Below are positions 20,265 to 28,631 of a stretch of 64,000 bases of DNA, piece after piece; positions within the stretch are counted from its first letter, which is position 1, and each line of letters begins with the position of its first letter. The notes under the pieces were generated by a model that was not told where the DNA came from, made no database searches, and saw only the letters and a program-made list of their open reading frames with translations. Source of the DNA: Rhynchopus sp. YZ270_cl-10 (taxonomy: Eukaryota > Euglenozoa > Diplonemea > Diplonemida > Diplonemidae); the NCBI GenBank assembly GCA_964035575.1, contig OZ037876.1, positions 496,001-560,000 of the forward strand, read 5' to 3'. Both the position numbers and the translations under genes were made by a program.

Positions 20265-22736
20265 CTACTGGTGCTTCTCATCCTTCAGGAGGGCTTTCGC
20301 CCATTCAATCACCTGGGACACTGGGGGTGCTTCGTTCACGGTTGTTCCCTTGTCGTGGCCTGCAGCGAGGAGCTGGTCGTGTGTGATCTGAGACTTGCCG
20401 CAGGTGATGAGAAGCTTTGCACCTTTGTTGTAGATCTTGTTGTCGTGCATGATGGGGATGCCTGTTGATGCGGTGATGTTCGTGGGGTCGCACATCACCA
20501 GGTTGTACGCAACCAGGTTCGGCAGGTCCTGTGTGCACGTGTTGTTGTAGTACCCATCCGTTGCGTTCTTGAAGTTCACAGCATTCATCTGAAGGCACAG
20601 CCCGTTAGAATAGACGCGTGCATTCGCATTGATGTTGTTGTATGAGTATTTGTCGTGTCCACCAAAGTTGCTCTTATGTCCGCCACGCACAAGAAAGTTG
20701 TGGTGAATGTTGTACCACGAAGAGCCGTCGTCGTTGTCCACAGTGTTCACGGCACCGTAGTTGCCAAGAAGGAAGTTGTGTGAAATGTCGTTGAAGGCAG
20801 GGGTAAAAGAGTAGGTGCTGCCGTCCAGGACGTCCGAGAGGAACGGCTGTCTGTCCCAGCTGTTGAAGTTCGCGTGGTCGCTGCTCTCCCTGCATGTGTT
20901 GTAGAGAATGTTCTTCGTGATGCTGTTGCCGCCTCCGAAGCCGTCGTTGAAGTTGATCCCTGCACGTGGCATGTTGAAGGCGACGTTGCCTGAGATGGTC
21001 GTCAGTGCTGTCTTGGCCTGGAAATAGAAGCTCGCCTGCTTCTCCCAGTGTCCCAGCTCGTGCACGTAGTTGTCCGTCACCGTAGTGTAGCGAGGGTGCT
21101 CGTTGTCTGTGCTGCTGACACCGCTCTTGTACTGTCCAAGGATCGTGTCGTTGGACGTGCTCGAGTAGGGGTTCGTGTATCCCCACGACGCGATGGCGCT
21201 GCCCCCGATCCATGTGAGCTCGTTCTTGTTGATTGTCGTGTTCCTGTTGTAGCCACTGATCATAATACCGTTACCGTCGAGACGCGTGAGAAGAGAGCTT
21301 TCGACCTTGCACAACTCTGTGTTCTCGAAGAAGATCGCGCCCATTCTCTGGAGTGCCCAGTCACCTCCCGAGGGGACGCCGTGGGGGGACATGTACGTGG
21401 GTGCACTGTCGCGAATGGTGACCCCTACGATCTCCACGTTTTTGATGGGTGCTGCTGGCGACGCCCCTACTTTGCTGATGAGGGTGTCTTCATTCACCAC
21501 GGCGAAGACAAGGGAAGGGTCCGGCTTGCCATCTGAGGTGTTGAACATGTAGTAGAGGCGCTGTGTGTTCTCGTCAAAGAAGTACTCGTTGGGGGCGTCC
21601 AGCTCCTCGATCAGGTTCTCGAGGAACCAGTCCGAGCCGTTGTCATCTCCGCGCGCACCCTGGAAGCCTCCGTACGTCCACTCAAAGGACTGCGTTGCTG
21701 CGTTGTACGACTCGATCTGGAACATCCACACTGCCCAATGCGCAGGGCGCCACGTCGTCAATATCCCTGTGGAAGCGTTGGCATATGCAGGCAGCTTTGC
21801 GACAGACTCATTCACAGTCAGACCCGACGGCACCCTGAAGCGGAAGGCCCCACCTCCACTCACCTTCTCTGAACACCAGTACGAAACCGGAGGGGTAAAG
21901 ATCTCGCACGTTCCGTTGATACCAACGGTGTAGGTTGTGAACAGTGTCTTGTCCGTCAGCTTCGGGCTATCCACCTCAACGAAGACGGGGGCAGTCTTGG
22001 GTGTCTTTGGTTTGTGCCAGACGTCGCCATTGTTCTTGCGCACCCAGCCCTCAGGGAAGATGGCGGTTTCGGGGTTTCTGTTGGGGAAGGATGCACGGAA
22101 GCCACGCTTGTCGCCGACACGGAGTGCACGGATCTCTGCCACATTCTGCGAGGAGAGGTCTGTGTAGTAGACACCCTTTGCCGACGCCGCCACCCAGTTC
22201 GTCGTGATGGGCACCGCACCCGACATGTCGGCAGCCTCCCCGGGTTGGTTCTGGATGGTCAGGTCACTGTCCGCCTCTGTCAGCTTCAACGTCTCGCGGA
22301 GCACGTGGACACCCTCTCTGAGCACGACACTCGTCTTCTCACCAGGGGTCTTCACGAGGCGGAGGTGCTGAACGGCGTGCTGCACTGTACCGAAGGGGGC
22401 GTCCTTTGTGCCTGCAGCCGCGTCGCTGCCAGAAGGGTGTACGAAGACAGTGCGGTCCGCGGCAGCAAGCACCTTGCTGTCGGGGTGTTGCGTGGACCCT
22501 GCCTTGTGGCGGAGCGTCTGGTTGCACAGTGTCGTCAGCTGCAGTGCATCCCACGTCTCCGCCTCAAACGCACGCCCCCGCCACCCCTGCGACTCGACAC
22601 CGTACTGGTAGGCGTACTCCCGCACGGCACAGTCGAACTCACTCCCAGGGGTTTCGTCAAAGGAGGCGGACAACGGGTACTGCGTAGCCGCAGCAGCTCC
22701 GCACATAAGCGCTGCACACAACATCGTTTTACGCAT
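20265..22736 (-). CDS. Secreted right-handed parallel beta-helix protein (carbohydrate-active enzyme type)
   Basis: 823 residues with a signal peptide (MRKTMLCAALMCGAAAATQ). The start at 22736 is chosen because the signal peptide begins there and a splice acceptor (TTTCATAG) lies 8 nt upstream. The pattern FVHPSGSDAAAGTKDAPFGT with TVQHAVQHLR marks the N-cap of bacterial-type beta-helix polysaccharide lyases and glycosidases (GH141-like and pectate-lyase-like folds). Repeated N-rich turns follow (GNGIMISGYNRNTTINKNEL, TISGNVAFNMPRAGINFNDG, NNINANARVY). Many NxT sites suggest glycosylation. The substrate is unknown; a role in degrading external polysaccharide is inference. The upstream gene ends only 143 nt away. 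Confidence 0.85.
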   Translation of the reverse strand: MRKTMLCAALMCGAAAATQYPLSASFDETPGSEFDCAVREYAYQYGVESQGWRGRAFEAETWDALQLTTLCNQTLRHKAGSTQHPDSKVLAAADRTVFVHPSGSDAAAGTKDAPFGTVQHAVQHLRLVKTPGEKTSVVLREGVHVLRETLKLTEADSDLTIQNQPGEAADMSGAVPITTNWVAASAKGVYYTDLSSQNVAEIRALRVGDKRGFRASFPNRNPETAIFPEGWVRKNNGDVWHKPKTPKTAPVFVEVDSPKLTDKTLFTTYTVGINGTCEIFTPPVSYWCSEKVSGGGAFRFRVPSGLTVNESVAKLPAYANASTGILTTWRPAHWAVWMFQIESYNAATQSFEWTYGGFQGARGDDNGSDWFLENLIEELDAPNEYFFDENTQRLYYMFNTSDGKPDPSLVFAVVNEDTLISKVGASPAAPIKNVEIVGVTIRDSAPTYMSPHGVPSGGDWALQRMGAIFFENTELCKVESSLLTRLDGNGIMISGYNRNTTINKNELTWIGGSAIASWGYTNPYSSTSNDTILGQYKSGVSSTDNEHPRYTTVTDNYVHELGHWEKQASFYFQAKTALTTISGNVAFNMPRAGINFNDGFGGGNSITKNILYNTCRESSDHANFNSWDRQPFLSDVLDGSTYSFTPAFNDISHNFLLGNYGAVNTVDNDDGSSWYNIHHNFLVRGGHKSNFGGHDKYSYNNINANARVYSNGLCLQMNAVNFKNATDGYYNNTCTQDLPNLVAYNLVMCDPTNITASTGIPIMHDNKIYNKGAKLLITCGKSQITHDQLLAAGHDKGTTVNEAPPVSQVIEWAKALLKDEKHQ

Positions 22737-22744
22737 ATGTATTG

Positions 22745-22780
22745 CTATGAAAGGAAATGTGAGATGAAGAGAGAGGGAGA
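22745..22780 (-). promoter_or_regulatory. Predicted splice acceptor of the beta-helix gene
   Basis: On the coding strand, TTCTCCCTCTCTCTTCATC leads through TTTCCTTTCATAG to the AG at 22745, leaving an 8-nt leader before the ATG. Between two tightly packed genes this is the expected site of spliced-leader addition. Confidence 0.65.
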
Positions 22781-22879
22781 ATGTATCAAAAAAGTACCCT
22801 TTTTTTTTTTCCAATATTTTATAATCTACACGTACAAGTACAACATAATATGGTTTTTTTGAAAAGAGAAAAAAAAAAA

Positions 22880-24718
22880 TTATACGGCGCGCTGGTAGAG
22901 GATTTCCTGTTGTTCTTCTCTTCTTACTTTGCGTCTTTCGTCGCGCGATTTTGTGTCTTTGAGGAATGCGATGGTGTGGCTGTGGTCTGTTATGGGCGTG
23001 GCGCCGTTGAGAAGCTGGGAGGGGCCGACGAGGACTTGGGCATCGCCGTTGGGGAGGGTGAAGGATTCTGTGAAGCCGTCGGGCATGGTGAGCCACAGCT
23101 TTTCGAAGTCGAGCAGCTTGGGGGCCTGCCCGCGGAGCACGGAGAGCTTCCTGAAGTCTGCTGTGTGGATATACCCACGCCGATGCAGCTGCTGCAACTC
23201 CGGCAGCATCAGCACCACCTTCCTCGTCCACCCCTTCCCATCCGACCGCTTCATCCCACACAGCAACGGCGGCGCCGCCGCCTTCCTAAAGTCCCTATAC
23301 GTATCCTGGTCCAACATCCGCTCCCCCACTTCGTCAAACACCATCCGCATATGACTCGCCGTCCCCACATCACCACTACCCCCCATATCCTGGCTGTTAA
23401 CCACAAGAACCTTTCCACACCAATTACATTGGACATATTCGCAGGAATAGTTCCGCCGAGGGTTTCCCTTTTTGCGGGTAATATGGGGTTTGGAGGTGTG
23501 GGTGCAGGCGTCGACGAGGGAGAGGCATTTTGAGGTGACCTCGATGAGTTCTGTTTCGAGGGCGTAGTTTTGGCTGAGAATGGCTTCTGCCTCGGATGCG
23601 GTGACGGAGCGAACATCTGCGGCGGAGATGGTGAAGATCTTTTCTGCGGGGGGGTGGATGAGACGGGATTTTCTCTGTGCTCGTTCGTCGGCAACGATTT
23701 CAACAAGATATTCATCCTTGGGGCCGTCCTTAAGGTCTTCGGTGTCCTGCTGTGCGATGTCGTGCGCGACGTCGAGAAGATCTTTGTATTGATGCAGCAT
23801 TTTTGCGGTGTTACGCTGTTGCGTGGAGCGGAGCTGTTTGCTTCGCAACAAAATCGAATCGCGTGCACGAAGCTTCGCATCTTGCTCCTCATTCTGCAGC
23901 ACCTTAGCGATATGCAGCCACCCTGACCGAAACAAACACACCAACTGCCCCTCCTTCACAATATCCGTATCCCCCCCACGCCCTACCACGTCATCTCCAC
24001 GCAGCACCCATTTCCGTGCAAGAGGTCCTCCAGGGTTTCCTGGACCACCTCCTAATACAGCGCGCGGGTCGATTGCAGAAAGAATTGCGGGTTTCGGTTT
24101 GGTTTCCATTCCCAACATCTTTACCGCTGCGTCAGCGCATGGTGGTACTGCTTCTGCGGTTTGTGGGATTAGCACTCCATTTTCTATTGGCGGTGCAAAA
24201 ATTTGTGCTGGATAGCGTGAAAATTGGAGGGTCTCCGCGGCAAGCTGTGCTGCGCCTGAGGCAGCTTTGATGGCACCGTGTTTACGATCAGGGAGTCGAG
24301 GGTATTCTAGACCATGTGGCGCAACCTTTTCTGCAACCGCCGGAGGAGGTGGCGGAGGCAGACACATCACCCCCGGTGGGGTACAGTTCCGCAGACATCG
24401 AAAGCACACCGCATAGCCACAGTCGATGCAGTATGCGTAGCCTTCCTTCTGCTCGGTCAGGTCCTTACTAAAACACCGTCTACAGTCCGCAGCCACATGC
24501 GACCCCTTTTTCTCTAGCTTCACAAACAACAGAATCTTCCCTTCCGGGCAGGTGTCCATCCCCTCCTCCACCGCCTCATCCCTCGGGTCCTCCCGATTGT
24601 ACACAGGGTGCCGCGGGTCGAATAACACCGTAGACTTCCACGCAGGAAGTCTCCTTGGGGAGACGTACGATTCATTCACTACCGCATCCATGGGTATGTT
24701 GTCCATGGGTACCGCCAT
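22880..24718 (-). CDS. Cys-rich (zinc-binding) protein of unknown function
   Basis: A 612-residue single exon. Near residues 78-110 a cluster CRRCFSKDLTEQ / YCIDCGYAVCFRCLRNC resembles a treble-clef or B-box-like zinc site. A second pair, VQCNWCGKVLVV, lies near 460, and an isolated ACTHTS/CEY pattern precedes it. Between them are a Pro/Ala-rich linker, a Gly-rich loop and a helical region (ILLRSKQLRSTQQRNTAK). The C-terminus is basic and helical. No family is recognised; the zinc sites suggest a protein- or nucleic-acid-binding adaptor. Confidence 0.78.
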   Translation of the reverse strand: MAVPMDNIPMDAVVNESYVSPRRLPAWKSTVLFDPRHPVYNREDPRDEAVEEGMDTCPEGKILLFVKLEKKGSHVAADCRRCFSKDLTEQKEGYAYCIDCGYAVCFRCLRNCTPPGVMCLPPPPPPAVAEKVAPHGLEYPRLPDRKHGAIKAASGAAQLAAETLQFSRYPAQIFAPPIENGVLIPQTAEAVPPCADAAVKMLGMETKPKPAILSAIDPRAVLGGGPGNPGGPLARKWVLRGDDVVGRGGDTDIVKEGQLVCLFRSGWLHIAKVLQNEEQDAKLRARDSILLRSKQLRSTQQRNTAKMLHQYKDLLDVAHDIAQQDTEDLKDGPKDEYLVEIVADERAQRKSRLIHPPAEKIFTISAADVRSVTASEAEAILSQNYALETELIEVTSKCLSLVDACTHTSKPHITRKKGNPRRNYSCEYVQCNWCGKVLVVNSQDMGGSGDVGTASHMRMVFDEVGERMLDQDTYRDFRKAAAPPLLCGMKRSDGKGWTRKVVLMLPELQQLHRRGYIHTADFRKLSVLRGQAPKLLDFEKLWLTMPDGFTESFTLPNGDAQVLVGPSQLLNGATPITDHSHTIAFLKDTKSRDERRKVRREEQQEILYQRAV

Positions 24719-24872
24719 TGTGACGGTTTGTGCTGGGTAGTGTTGGAGTGTGTGTGTGGGTGGGGGGGTGGAAATGGAAGGGGAAAAAATGAGAATGTGG
24801 GTGTTTTTTTTGTAGTGTTAGAAAAAGAAAAACTGTTATTCTACATCCCCAAAAGAGAAAAAAAAGGTGAGG

Positions 24873-26093
24873 CTAGTCAGCCTTGACAGGCCGTTCTTTT
24901 CGTAATACGGAGACGACAACTAGGAGGACGATCGCGGCTAGTATGGCGACACACACCATGGCTGTGATGTTGAGCAGCGATGAAAAGGCGGTTCTGTGTT
25001 TTGTGTGGGTTTTTGTAAATTTGAGTTTGTATTTTTGATGGACTGCTCGATGCAAATATTCAGAAAAAACAAAGCTACCCAGTGTGGAGTATGGGGATTT
25101 TACGTTGACATACCTTGTTGAGGTGTTCATCCGTTTCAGGTCAAACCCGCCCTGCATATGAGTCTCCACCCACCTCTCATCCCCGGTCCACACCCCCAGG
25201 TAGTCCGTGCTGTTCGCGACGCAGGTGTTTTCCCAGAAGGTGTTGTCGTCGGGCCAGCCTGCGCAGCTTTGCGCGCCTTCGTACCACGCCTTGCTGAGGG
25301 TGATCGAGTCGTGTTCACATACGAGGCATCGTGCGTGCCCTGCAGGCCACTTCAGGTCATAATGTGTTGCGTTGTGCGAATTGTACACAAACAACATTAC
25401 AACGACAGCATCGTTGTACACTATATACGGTGTTCTGCCTGCACCAGCAAACACCTCGTTGTCAGTCAGGGCAACACGAAGCAGGGAGTCTGTGACCAAC
25501 GATTTGTCCATATCCTCTCGCAAAAACCGAGCCACATGCGCATAGGTTTCTGCATGCACTCCCAACGCTAACGGCGACGTTGGTCTCTCTATTGAGGTGC
25601 GCCCTTTGGTGATGTAGTGCATCATCAACCCTCCATCAAGCCATGCAGCGCAGGAGGGGTGCTCTGCACCATCGAGAGGGATGGTCGCATATTTATCGCA
25701 TGCATGCTGCACTATGGCGTGCATCTGATTGGCCGCCCTCTCAGCGGAGACGGTGTTGCTGAAGGCCCCGTCTTCTTCGTTGTCGTGCACCTCGCTTAAG
25801 GTGAAGTTTTCCCCAAAGATATCAATATGCCTCCCCTCCCGAGAAAATGGAAGTCCCAACGTCCGATTCCCCAAATGCCTTGATGCACGGTTCGCAGCCT
25901 TTCGATTCCGTACATTTGCAAGCATGCGATCCGTTCCGTACCCCGTAGTAAGCATTACAATAGGAACAACAAAAAGAAGAAGAAGTGCCGTGCAAAGACA
26001 CCGTGACACCCACGCCTGCTTTGGTGATCGGCGTCCCAAAAAGGCGGCAAAATCCTTTGTGTCCTGCAGTGCATATCCGGATGGGTTAGACAT
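24873..26093 (-). CDS. Two-pass surface-type glycoprotein, unknown
   Basis: 406 residues from the Met at 26093 (MSNPSGYALQDTKDFAAFLG). An N-terminal cytosolic stretch of about 30 residues, a membrane helix (CLCTALLLLFVVPIVML), a roughly 320-residue ectodomain with about seven N-glycosylation sites and paired Cys, a second helix (ITAMVCVAILAAIVLLVVV) and a short basic tail. Both ends are therefore cytosolic. The ectodomain has a CLVCEHDSITLSKAWYEGA region and Trp-rich segments but matches no family I know. It may belong to an expanded surface-protein family. Confidence 0.78.
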   Translation of the reverse strand: MSNPSGYALQDTKDFAAFLGRRSPKQAWVSRCLCTALLLLFVVPIVMLTTGYGTDRMLANVRNRKAANRASRHLGNRTLGLPFSREGRHIDIFGENFTLSEVHDNEEDGAFSNTVSAERAANQMHAIVQHACDKYATIPLDGAEHPSCAAWLDGGLMMHYITKGRTSIERPTSPLALGVHAETYAHVARFLREDMDKSLVTDSLLRVALTDNEVFAGAGRTPYIVYNDAVVVMLFVYNSHNATHYDLKWPAGHARCLVCEHDSITLSKAWYEGAQSCAGWPDDNTFWENTCVANSTDYLGVWTGDERWVETHMQGGFDLKRMNTSTRYVNVKSPYSTLGSFVFSEYLHRAVHQKYKLKFTKTHTKHRTAFSSLLNITAMVCVAILAAIVLLVVVSVLRKERPVKAD

Positions 26094-26584
26094 TCTATCT
26101 TTTGTGTAAATGAAAAAAAGGATGTGCAAAAGAAAAAAAAATATACCCACCCCTCCTAATGGTTGTGGAGAAATAAAGGGGCGGCACCGTGTGATTATTT
26201 AGTAAAATATTGAAAGATTGTTGCTTTTCTGTAACGCTGAAAGAAAGAGAAAAAAAAGATAAAATTTTGAAGAAAATAGAGAGGGGAAGGAGGGAGGTAG
26301 TGCCGCTGTTAACGCAGTCTTCAAAAAAAAAATTTTTTTTTTTTGAACGCAATTCGATGTACCCCCCAGAGAAGCAAAACCGGAATTAAGAAAAATGCAA
26401 AGAGGCAATGCAACAAAATAACGACACCAACGGAAGTTGGGTGCATTATTTTGTAAAAAACAAAGAAAAGTTTATAAGATGAACCCAAGACTCTTCCAGC
26501 CACCTTAAAAACAAAACATCAGCAATGTTAGATAAACCGGCAAATAAAAGACCTTTTTTACACATTTTAACCAAATCATTCCCA
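26094..26584. other. Intergenic spacer with one A repeat
   Basis: AT-rich. It holds a run of A followed by T at about 26323-26343 and a diverged A-family repeat at 26470-26506, about 80-115 nt downstream of the kinase stop codon. Confidence 0.55.
26470..26506 (+). repeat. A-family repeat, copy 3 (diverged)
   Basis: GTTTATAAGATGAACCCAAG, then ACTCTTCCAGCCACCTT. The 5' half is well kept and the inner 3' arm is lost. Confidence 0.65.
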
Positions 26585-28390
26585 TCAGTTCTTCCGCGCC
26601 AGGTGGATTGCCAGGAAGGTTTCTTCCCCTGCCCAGAATGCTTCTGTTGCATGAACCATATCTGCCTCTGTGAGAATAGACACTTTGTCGCCGTCTGAGT
26701 CTACCCAACGCATGGCGAAGGGGGAGGAACCTTCCCCTTCGTTCCCTTCCTTCCCTGTTACCAATGCGTCTGCTGCGGAACGCACCTGCTGAAATTCAGC
26801 CCCTTCCGCTATGTTATATACCGCGACCGTTTGCGCATCGAACAGCAGCTTTACCTGGAGCAGATCTGGGTCCACAAAGGGCACCGCTTCCATAGCTGTT
26901 GTGCACTCTGCGTGCGTCTCCTCCTCCTCCTCCTCATCCTCTTCTGCCTCTTCCTCCTCTTCGTCTGAAGAAGATTCAGAGTCGCTTACGATGCCTAGCT
27001 CACGACGCCGTTTGACAGTTTCTTCCATAACCTTTTGAATGCTGCGAATACATGCCTTAGAAGCAGTGCCTTGGAACATATGAGTTGCGTCATCAAGCAT
27101 CGGGCTTGCTTCGTGCTCATCGTCAGAAACGATGTTGTCAAGGAGAACTTCGTCATTGAACTGTACATTGTTTTCCTTCGCCTTCCGGGCACACACTGAG
27201 GTAAGAAAACGTGCTTTGATACGCCCAGGGGGGCTAATGAATTGTGGAGAAATGGATAGTTCAGCCTCCGCAGAGAGGGCTGCTTCGGACAGTTGTTTGA
27301 CTGTTTTGTTGGTTTTGTTTTTGTTGAACAGAAGCAGTCGTTTCCGTTGTAAGGCTTCCGCCTTGGCGCGAATTTTTTGCTCCAATTCAGAGTCAGCTTC
27401 GGACCATCCATCACCACGACGGCGGTCCAACCATTTCAACGCTGGTGGAGAAGCTTCTGATAGACTTTCAAGGTCTTCTTCTGTTCTGTCCATCTCATTT
27501 TCTCCGAATGTTGTGAACGAAGCGGGTTGGTAACTGTGTAGGTCCGGCTCGCTGTCGCTTGCAGCAACCCCAGCCTCTGCAGGAAAGTATTCCCCAAGCA
27601 GTTCTGCTGCAGACAAACGCTCCGTCGGGTCTGGCGTCAACATCGCCGCAATCAGCTGCACACAATGCCCCGACCTCCCCAACACCGGTTTATAAATCCC
27701 ATCCGTTATCGCATTCACTATGGCAAGCAAATTGGTTCCTTTAAACGGATGTTCTAAAGTCGCCATTTCATATAATGTTACACCGAGAGACCACATATCG
27801 GCCCCAAAGCTGTAAGGTTCACCAAGACAGAGTTCTGGGGAGATGTAAAAAGGGGTTCCAGTGAAGGTATTGGCCCCTTGGTCGATGTCGAGCAGGCGGG
27901 ACACCCCGAAGTCGCTGAGACGGAGCAATCCGTCGCCTGCGACCAGAATGTTGTCGGGTTTGACATCTCTGTGCATTACCCTGCGGGTACGGAGATAGGC
28001 TAGCGCATTAAGAAGCTGTCGTCCTGAATCGAATATGACGTCGTCAGGAATGCTGCCGTTCCGATAGCGCTCATCTTTGACCAGCTGTCCTAGGTCTCCT
28101 CCGCTTGCATATTCCATGGCCATACAAAGCAGTCCTTCCGGATCAATAAAATACTCATAGTACTGTACAATGTTTGGATGCGAAAGACTGCCTAAAATGC
28201 TGACTTCCATCATAGCCTTAGCGACGTCGGCGTCGGAGTGATCACGTATAAAGACTGTTTTGACCACAACATCTTCGTTAGGGTTCAACGCAGTAGGCTT
28301 CTGCTTGCAATGATACGCGCTACCATGTGCACCGCGTCCAAGACACTCTATCATCTTGTACTTCTCCCATTCTCCACCTTCGCAACTCAT
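26585..28390 (-). CDS. NEK-like Ser/Thr protein kinase with C-terminal PB1 domain
   Basis: A 601-residue single exon. The kinase domain (about 10-265) has the Gly loop LGRGAHGS, K44 in VVVKT, HRDVKPDN (140-147), DFG (160-162) and SPE in the activation segment (TFTGTPFYISPELCLGEPY), so all catalytic residues are present. The overall pattern (IVQYYEYF, GGDLGQLV) is that of NEK kinases, which act in cilia, centrosomes and mitosis. A long acidic Ser-rich linker follows. The last 100 residues form a PB1-like domain with the acidic OPCA-type motif RWVDSDGDKVSILTEADM. PB1 domains pair heterotypically, so a dedicated partner is likely. The start lies 2 nt after a TTTTCCAG acceptor. Confidence 0.9.
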   Translation of the reverse strand: MSCEGGEWEKYKMIECLGRGAHGSAYHCKQKPTALNPNEDVVVKTVFIRDHSDADVAKAMMEVSILGSLSHPNIVQYYEYFIDPEGLLCMAMEYASGGDLGQLVKDERYRNGSIPDDVIFDSGRQLLNALAYLRTRRVMHRDVKPDNILVAGDGLLRLSDFGVSRLLDIDQGANTFTGTPFYISPELCLGEPYSFGADMWSLGVTLYEMATLEHPFKGTNLLAIVNAITDGIYKPVLGRSGHCVQLIAAMLTPDPTERLSAAELLGEYFPAEAGVAASDSEPDLHSYQPASFTTFGENEMDRTEEDLESLSEASPPALKWLDRRRGDGWSEADSELEQKIRAKAEALQRKRLLLFNKNKTNKTVKQLSEAALSAEAELSISPQFISPPGRIKARFLTSVCARKAKENNVQFNDEVLLDNIVSDDEHEASPMLDDATHMFQGTASKACIRSIQKVMEETVKRRRELGIVSDSESSSDEEEEEAEEDEEEEEETHAECTTAMEAVPFVDPDLLQVKLLFDAQTVAVYNIAEGAEFQQVRSAADALVTGKEGNEGEGSSPFAMRWVDSDGDKVSILTEADMVHATEAFWAGEETFLAIHLARKN

Positions 28391-28392
28391 TT

Positions 28393-28500
28393 CTGGAAAA
28401 AAAATACAAAGAGAGAGATGGTCTGTCTGTAGTGGTTGGGGGGAGAAGGAGAAGGGGAGAAGGGGGGGAGGGGGGAGAAGGGGGGGAGGGAAGTTATGGG
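28393..28500 (-). promoter_or_regulatory. Predicted splice acceptor of the kinase gene
   Basis: On the coding strand a CT-rich region (28437-28500) and then TATTTTTTTTCCAG end at 28393, only 2 nt before the ATG. If used, the leader would consist almost entirely of added spliced-leader sequence. Confidence 0.6.
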
Positions 28501-28631
28501 AAAGGAGGACCTATTTTTGTTGTTTTCCCAAGAAAAAATGTCCCACCCAATCCCATCATTTTCTTTGACGAATTGAAAACTCGTAAATACCCCCCTCCCC
28601 ATTTGGAGACTTTTTTTTTGTACAAAATTCT

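Noticed and set aside
22014-22862. Plus-strand 282-codon frame
   Set aside because: Antisense shadow of the beta-helix gene, whose minus-strand product has a signal peptide and fold motifs.
22737-23261. Upstream extension of the beta-helix reading frame to 998 codons
   Set aside because: The extension overlaps the Cys-rich gene in another frame. The signal peptide and acceptor place the start at 22736.
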